In this document: piece by piece, positions 58,040-64,000 of the stretch
Position numbering within the stretch: position 1 is the stretch's first letter
How the letters are laid out: the number at the start of each line of letters is the position of its first letter
Assembly: GCF_032118995.1 (NCBI RefSeq)
Contig: NC_092654.1
Span: forward strand, 7,696,284 to 7,760,283
Source: Asterias amurensis
Lineage: Eukaryota > Echinodermata > Asteroidea > Forcipulatida > Asteriidae
Length of the DNA: 64,000 nt
Direction: 5' to 3'
The notes under the pieces: generated by a model
Seen by the model: only the letters and a program-made list of their open reading frames with translations
The model's database searches: none
Told to the model about the DNA's origin: nothing
Program-made: the position numbers and the translations under genes

Positions 58040-59122
58040 TTATTTCCTAAGTGTCTTGGAAACGTTGTATGTGTTATATGAACTCGGTTCAATTCGTGGG
58101 CTTTTCCTACATTTACAACAGCGTTTGAAAAATCTGTATAAATTAGTGTTATTTATCGCCCTTTGAAATGGTTCACTTCGGAGGCTGTAAACGACTGGGT
58201 TTGCAGCACTGTTCATGAATGTTAACCAGCTCAGAACACTTCGTAGACCGAGGCTTGCTTTGTACTTTGTGTGGATCTCCAGCAGCACAATGGTAGTGAC
58301 AGGCAACCAGGCCAGACCAGTGAAACCAAGGAGTATCAGAAAGGTCTTGACGGAGCGTAGCTCTCGTTTCATGAAGCGCCGATGTCCGTTCAGATTGGTC
58401 CCATCCCGCTTGAGCTTCTGGAGGACCACCGAGAACAACCTCATGTAGATCAAACACATCACAACAAACGGAAAAATGCCGTTAGTCATGAGGAGTATCT
58501 GAAGATGGATGGAGTTGAAGACTCCGGTGAAGTCCAAACAGGAGAAACTTGGCGAAATTCGGATCTGATTCCATCCTGAAAAGGGTAGGATGACGGCTAT
58601 AACAAACGTGTATATCCACACAGACGATATCGTCAATGATGCTCGAGTTGTGTTCACTATTTGTTGATAGGTCAGAGGATGTAAAATCTTAATGTAACGG
58701 TCAACGGTGACGAGAAGAAGGGACAATGAGCTACAGCCAGACGCAAGTAACAACATACACCACAGAGTCAAACATGCAAACTCGTTATTTAAGAAGGAAG
58801 GGTCCAATGTTGCTGCTATTACGGGTACTAGCGTAAGCCCCTGGAGTGCATCTGCCGTGGCTAGACTCACCATGAAGGAGTTAGTAGTGGTCCTCAGCAC
58901 ATCGTTCTTCGTTACGAGCATCACTACAGCACCGTTTCCAATTAGAATGAATGGAACCATAAGAGTTTCTAACGCCACTGTAAAAACTACGACGACGATT
59001 GGTGCTGGTTCGGTCATAAACAATGGCGTTACATATAAAGATTGTCGAGTAGTACTTACTTCGTTTAAATACTCATAGTGTAATGTATCGTTCGTAGGTG
59101 AGATGATCAAGTTCCACTCCAT
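58040..59122 (-). CDS. Class A (rhodopsin-like) GPCR, single exon
   Basis: A complete 360-residue seven-helix receptor on one exon, starting at an ATG with a glycosylation site NDT at residue 11. Signatures are GN in helix 1 (62-63), LATAD in helix 2 (87-91), C117 with C195 in extracellular loop 2 as the expected disulfide, DRY at 141-143, NPVVY in helix 7 (308-312) and a Cys-rich juxtamembrane tail CCKC (335-338) suitable for palmitoylation. Helix 6 has LAWLP (270-274) in place of the usual CWxP, so Ala replaces the Cys. Segments such as TVDRYIKILHPL and ILPFSGWN resemble adenosine and other MECA-group receptors, so it probably signals through G proteins at the plasma membrane. The ligand is unknown, and an orphan amine-like receptor is an alternative. 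Intronless class A receptors are common in invertebrate lineage expansions. Confidence 0.9.
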   Translation of the reverse strand: MEWNLIISPTNDTLHYEYLNEVSTTRQSLYVTPLFMTEPAPIVVVVFTVALETLMVPFILIGNGAVVMLVTKNDVLRTTTNSFMVSLATADALQGLTLVPVIAATLDPSFLNNEFACLTLWCMLLLASGCSSLSLLLVTVDRYIKILHPLTYQQIVNTTRASLTISSVWIYTFVIAVILPFSGWNQIRISPSFSCLDFTGVFNSIHLQILLMTNGIFPFVVMCLIYMRLFSVVLQKLKRDGTNLNGHRRFMKRELRSVKTFLILLGFTGLAWLPVTTIVLLEIHTKYKASLGLRSVLSWLTFMNSAANPVVYSLRSEPFQRAINNTNLYRFFKRCCKCRKSPRIEPSSYNTYNVSKTLRK

Positions 59123-60869
59123 CTTTAATACACAATGTCTGAAGCATCAATTGCTGTAGTTCATTTGCATCAATAGACTGCTTCAGCGGCTAAAAACAGG
59201 TCCTTGTGTAGTGCCTTCACTCTCTCGTTCTCATGGTCCGTCAGAGTTAAGTGTGTGTTGACGGTAGCATACCATTTCTTCTTCCTGGTTGTCCGGGTCC
59301 TAGTTAACCTTTTTATCCAAAAATATGTAATAAATGCTGTAAATTAAAGTTAGTGTTTCCAACTCACGGAGTGTTCGCATTTATGCCGGTATCATCAATC
59401 ACAAAATGATGGTCTTCCTAGGTCTCCTTCATAACATCACGTCGGTGCCACATTTTATTATAGCCTTTTCATATGGTTGCCGAACCAGCCTTAATGAGCC
59501 TACCAACATTTCGCTGTGAACCAGTTGCTTGTACGTCATCTCTACATGACAGCAATTATCAAGACCACGACTCTAATTTCCCTTAGTCGATATTTAATTA
59601 GTCTCAATGTGGATTCTTGCTAATCGTTTAAATTTGTTTTTAATTAGTTGTGTGTGGAGACGTTGTGTTTACACTCAGTGGCTCCGTCCTCATGGGAGTG
59701 GAATGACTATCCGCCAATCTTAATGAGTAGCAAAGCTTTCATTTGTATTAGTACACCTTTCTTTATTAATGACGTTTGACTTTGAACCGATGACGTAAGA
59801 GTCCAGAAACAATGATAAGTGTCCAGATGATGGAGGAAACTCGGGCACAGCAGGACAACAGAAGAAGTGCCAAGGCAAAGAATGCCTCCCCGCCTAAAAA
59901 GAAGACTTGTTACTCGGTATTAGACGTTTGTGCTGTTTACTGTTTTGATCTACCTCAGTTTCTGCCCCCTTTGACTGTGTTAATCCTGTACATGTAAATG
60001 CACGCAGTAAGCTTATAACAGCCGAAAATTTAGTTTAAAAAGGCGGTTGCGTTTTTGAGATGCTTATTGGGTCAATGCCTAACTAGTTTTCTCGAGACCA
60101 AAACCTAAAGCGGCCATTTTAAATCCACAACGGGCAATGTGATGAATGGTCAGCCTTCTTGGCCTAAAGTTGAAACTAGTCGTTTGTCACCAAATTGACT
60201 AAGATTACTTACAAAGAAAAACTACTCGGAAGAAAATCAAGTATTTTTGAGCAACATTTAATCGATCAATACCGAGCTGATTATGTTTATATCAAAGTGA
60301 CTCTGCAAAAGAATAAAACCAAGGTTTCCCGGTCATTTTCGGCAAACAGGCGGCCAATTCAAACGTCTCCTTTTTTCTATGTCGTGCGAAGTTGAAATCA
60401 ATACAGTCAATCAAATTCATTTATTGCGCCAGCAAATGTGTTCCTGCGTCATTCAAATGTAATTATCAACTAATATGCAGCATTCAAATTCGCACCCGCT
60501 GTTGGCAGAAATCTCAAGTTGCCCCCATTTCTGCCAAATTGATTGTTGGTTGCCAATTTTGCATGACTGAAAAGAGTGCCATTTTAGTAGACTGCTGATT
60601 AAATTCGCACGCCACAAAGAGTAAAAGTTATCGACTGTTTGAACTGAAGAGACAACCTACTTTCATAAGAACACATGAAAGTGAAATAGGTTGATTTTAT
60701 GCCTGAAACGATCGGGAAAGTCTGTGGATTTATCACGTACGTGGTATAGTATAGATGTTATTTTTCATAGATAGAAATCACACTGCAGATGCGTTAAAAA
60801 GATATTTATCAGGAATATGGACCTATAGCTCTGTACAGATTATTTGTTTCAAGAAATTTGATTGGTTAT
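59123..60869. other. Intergenic upstream of the receptor
   Basis: No gene or clear promoter element could be placed. Frames at 59812-59997 and 60195-60395 lack recognisable features. Confidence 0.35.
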
Positions 60870-61212
60870 AGGCAGTGGACACTATTGGTAATTACTCAAA
60901 ATAATTATTAGCATAAAACCTTACTTGGTAATGAGTAATAGGGAGAGGTTGATGGTATAAAACATTGTGAGAAACGGCTCCCTCTGAAGTGACGTAGTTT
61001 ACGAGAAAGAAATAATTTTCCACGAATTTGATTTTAAGACCTCAGATTTAGAACTTGAGGTCTTGAAATCAACCATCTAGTACTTGTATCTCGCAAGTTC
61101 GATGACCGATTGAGCTCAAATTTTCACAGGTTTGTTATTTTATGCATATGTTGAGATACACCAACTGTGAAGGCATAGTCTTTGACAATTACCAATAGTG
61201 TCCACTGCCTTT
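60870..61212. mobile_element. GGCAGTGGACAC-family MITE, copy 4
   Basis: It starts GGCAGTGGACACTATTGG and ends ATAGTGTCCACTGCC, so the inverted ends are perfect over at least 14 bp, the best preserved of the family here. The internal inverted pair TAAGACCTCAG and GAGGTCTTGAA is present. Confidence 0.8.
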
Positions 61213-61827
61213 AAGTTCAGTTTATTTTATGCATCGGAGGGCCCACGTTTTGTTTACTGCGACGATGCGTTATAGTATTGTTTCGGGTGTTTCCGGGGCA
61301 AGATCTGGAAACTCAAGACATATCTAGCCCAAAGTTTGTGTTGTATGTTTCTCTCTCGAAAATTGTATAGAACAAAGTAGACCTTTATCACGCTGTCACC
61401 ATCTTGGTCATGTTCCCTGTGTTCATAATACTAATCAATGCTAACATTCATTGCGCAAACATGGCACCAGACTATTATTTCGTCCAGCCTCAGTCTGGTT
61501 ACAATGAGTTGGAATGGAGTAAAATCAAGATGACCACACCGTGTTAAAGGGTCTATACTTTTGACACTTGATGCCACAATGTGCGCCTTCATCATCAGTG
61601 AATGGTAGTCTCAGTTCGAATCCTACTAAGCTAACCGTTGACTTCACAATGCCTACAATAAGTATAGGCCTAGTCTTCTAGTTTCTGAATCGCCATTTCT
61701 TTAATTGTACAATTTTACAAATCATAGGCATTAAACTAAAGTTTGTATGAGAGAGATAGGCGTTTGCCAGCTTGGTGTTAAGAACCCTTTGTGAGTTTGC
61801 CGAGTTCCCTTAAACGGGAAGATTATC
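61213..61827. other. Intergenic, no gene recognised
   Basis: Nothing supportable is seen between the MITE and the microsatellite. Confidence 0.35.
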
Positions 61828-61868
61828 TAAAAAAACAACAAAAAAAAAAAACAAAAAAAAAACAAAAA

Positions 61869-61899
<31 letters not shown>

Positions 61900-62110
61900 C
61901 AAAACAAAACAAAACAAAACAAAACAAAACAAAACAAAACAAAACAAAACAAAACAAAACAAAACAAAACAAAACAAAACAAAACAAAACAAAACAAAAC
62001 AAAACAAAACAAAACCAACACAACACAACACAACACAACACAACACAACACAACACAACACAACACAACACAAACAAACAAACAAACAAACAAACAAACA
62101 AACAAACAAA
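61828..62110. repeat. (AAAAC)n, (ACAAC)n and (AAAC)n compound microsatellite
   Basis: An A-rich start is followed by about 30 copies of AAAAC to 62015, then about 11 copies of an ACAAC-type unit to 62071, then about ten copies of AAAC. Long open frames on both strands here are caused by the lack of stops in these units. Confidence 0.95.
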
Positions 62111-62354
62111 ACATCATTCCCGCGAACAAACACGATGAAACTGCAAGTACATGGTTGTAGTCCGAGACATTCAGCCTAAGTACTGACAAATTCACCTAAC
62201 AACAAATTCACCAAAACAAGAAAACAGACAAAACCAATAATGTGATGTAATGGAGAACTGCATTTCATTTTCAATTTCGATTATACATATATTGTACAGA
62301 ACAACTAAGGTAAAAATATAAATCTGGTGATTTCAACATAACACATAAAATTGC

Positions 62355-62499
62355 ATGGGTCGATTTCACAAAGAGTTATATTAAGACTAGTCCTACATGT
62401 AGGAGATATAAAGAATTAAGGCTAGTGCTAAGTTAGGACGAGTAACTCAGCCTAGCTCAAGATAAGAGTAGTCTCAACTCTTTGCGAAATCCATCCATG
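62355..62499. mobile_element. Short palindromic MITE with GGGTCGATTTCACAAAGAG ends
   Basis: The left end GGGTCGATTTCACAAAGAG and the right end CTCTTTGCGAAATCCATCC are inverted. The interior contains GACTAGTCC and CTAAGTTAGGAC segments that also pair. It is about 145 bp and noncoding. Confidence 0.7.
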
Positions 62500-62579
62500 G
62501 TCATAAAACTCCTCCAAGGAAGAATATAATGTTATATGGAAATATAGTACGAGAACAAAAACTACATTCATAAATATCT

Positions 62580-62735
62580 CAGACAGTTTCGCTATTCCTA
62601 TTGGTGGAGAGCACGTCACGTGGGTGTGTATAAACCTTTGTTTATGACCGGTAAAAAGTGTTAATTCATGGGCGTGACACGCGAGCTTGCAGCTGTTCTT
62701 ATAAGACAGTTTCTTCATTCCTATTGGTCGAGAGC
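62580..62735. repeat. Direct repeat with CCAAT-type motif
   Basis: AGACAGTTTC followed by ATTCCTATTGGTGGAGAGCA occurs near 62581 and, with small changes, near 62704. Each copy includes ATTGG. It could be promoter duplication, but no gene is recognised beside it. Confidence 0.4.
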
Positions 62736-62944
62736 AACGGCTGAAACAGTTGTGCCACATCACGCGATACGCGCGACGCGCACAGCATTCCCTTATAGGG
62801 AGTTGTTTACCCGAGAGCCTTACCATTTCATAGCTGGAGGGGTGTTGTGTTGAAAGAAATCATTTAACAATTATAATTTTTGCATTTATTTTACTTTTTG
62901 ACCAAAAAGTGTTGATGTTTTTGACCGAAAATGTATTTATGAAT

Positions 62945-63108
62945 GGGAATCAAAGTGTGTTGAATCGGTTTTCAACTAGTGGTTTAAACTCGCCGAAGCC
63001 TGGTGCTTTGTAATTTACCTCGATTTCGTCTCTGTAAAATTATCAAGAACCAGGCCTCATTGGGATTAAACCACTAATTGAAAACCTCTTCATCACACAT
63101 TGATTCCC
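62945..63108. mobile_element. 164-bp inverted-repeat MITE
   Basis: The arms of about 43 bp begin GGGAATCAAAGTGTGTTGAA and end TTCATCACACATTGATTCCC. Inside, GGTTTAA faces TTAAACC. It is noncoding. Confidence 0.7.
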
Positions 63109-64000
63109 TTATCAATGTATATAAACAAATTATTCATACAGTTGTAATATGATTAAGTGCATCTTTTTTTCACGTTTTCTTTAAGTTATTCTCAAGGTAG
63201 CCACGATTATCAGATAATTATGTACAGAGAGTATAAAACATTATTGGCTAACAGTAAATGCTTAACTTTAACCTCAAGACCCATGTGTGTCACTTTACAT
63301 GCAAATCACTATACCTTACAACGGTAACAACCAAGCATGTCAGATACTTGTAAATGATGTAAATTGTTGCAAGTCAACAAGTGCACACAACAGCAAAATT
63401 TAGTTATAACGGTCTACTTCAACCAGAAAAGGTCAACCCACAAACAAACCCAATAAATAGTACTGCTGCAGTTTTTCCATTCATTAAACCAATGCGCTTT
63501 CTATAGTGCAATGTGATCACCTAAAGTGACTCTAATTGCAAGTACAGTGGCAATCTGTGATTCTATTGCACAATAATAAACAACATGATAAAGAGTTATA
63601 TAGTGAAACAATGTCATCTCCTCAAGATGATAATTATGAACAGATATCTGCTATAAGATGTCACTCTTGAAACATTGAAGATAAGTACTTGTAATAATTA
63701 GCTTTGAGGTTCACTATATTATCAATTACTAGACTAATGTGAAAACCAAGAAATGTGATAGGCCTGGTTCCTACTTCTTGTGAATACAACACAAATTTGG
63801 ACACCACAAATTTGCAATAAATAACTTGCATCAGTTGAAATGGGCTCAACTCCTGTGAAACACTCTCAGTGAAAACAGCCCTGTGATGCAAAATTGGTAT
63901 CGCATTCGCAGGAAGTATGTACCGCGCTTCACCATTCTTTAATCAAACAACATTCAGTAAACAGCAGCTCAAACTGTAGAAAATACATAAACAACAATGA
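63109..64000. other. Intergenic, no gene recognised
   Basis: AT-rich right edge of the window without a supportable coding frame or repeat. Confidence 0.35.

Noticed and set aside
61791-62195. Lys/Gln/Asn/Thr-rich and Cys/Phe/Leu-rich frames
   Set aside because: They are translations of the AAAAC and ACAAC microsatellite.

Overview
The window is animal genomic DNA: spliced genes with GT-AG introns, a 5'-truncated LINE, many short inverted-repeat transposons and tRNA-derived repeats. The CYP2-clan P450 genes, the single-exon rhodopsin-type receptor and the repeat families suggest a marine deuterostome, most likely an echinoderm and perhaps a sea star. The taxon is inferred, because no diagnostic host marker gene is present. 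Only four host loci can be supported, and more than half of the window is repeat.

Region by region: 1-19437 is a tandem array of a roughly 0.9-1.3 kb composite unit carrying tRNA-like modules on both strands. The array is interrupted by a PIF/Harbinger-like element (319-2358), a second inverted-repeat element (5798-6904), a duplicated AT-rich insertion (8768-10555) and a LINE (15811-17825). Satellites and foldback MITEs occupy 19.4-23.8 kb. A nine-exon cytochrome P450 gene runs left to right at 25158-30115. A paralogue with almost identical exon lengths runs right to left at 37481-32117, so the pair is convergent. Intron 7 of the second gene holds a G-rich minisatellite into which a 282-bp palindromic transposon has inserted with a 9-bp target duplication. 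A 2.27-kb foldback element with near-identical 0.94-kb arms lies about 310 bp upstream of the second P450.

40.1-48.4 kb is dominated by a 6.4-kb array of a 16-bp minisatellite, which makes up nearly the whole interior of an element bounded by inverted GGATCCAGG-containing ends. At 50.4-50.9 kb is the terminal exon of an unrecognised single-pass membrane protein. 51.4-57.0 kb holds a SINE-like composite, one isolated complete copy of the tRNA-headed unit, and more MITEs. A complete intronless class A GPCR lies at 59122-58040. The remainder is intergenic sequence with MITEs and an (AAAAC)n/(ACAAC)n microsatellite.

The two P450s are endoplasmic-reticulum monooxygenases that probably arose by inverted local duplication. 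Nothing shows that they work with the receptor or the membrane protein. The most unusual features are the tandem units with divergent tRNA-like heads, the TIR element filled by a giant minisatellite, and the foldback DNA beside the second P450.
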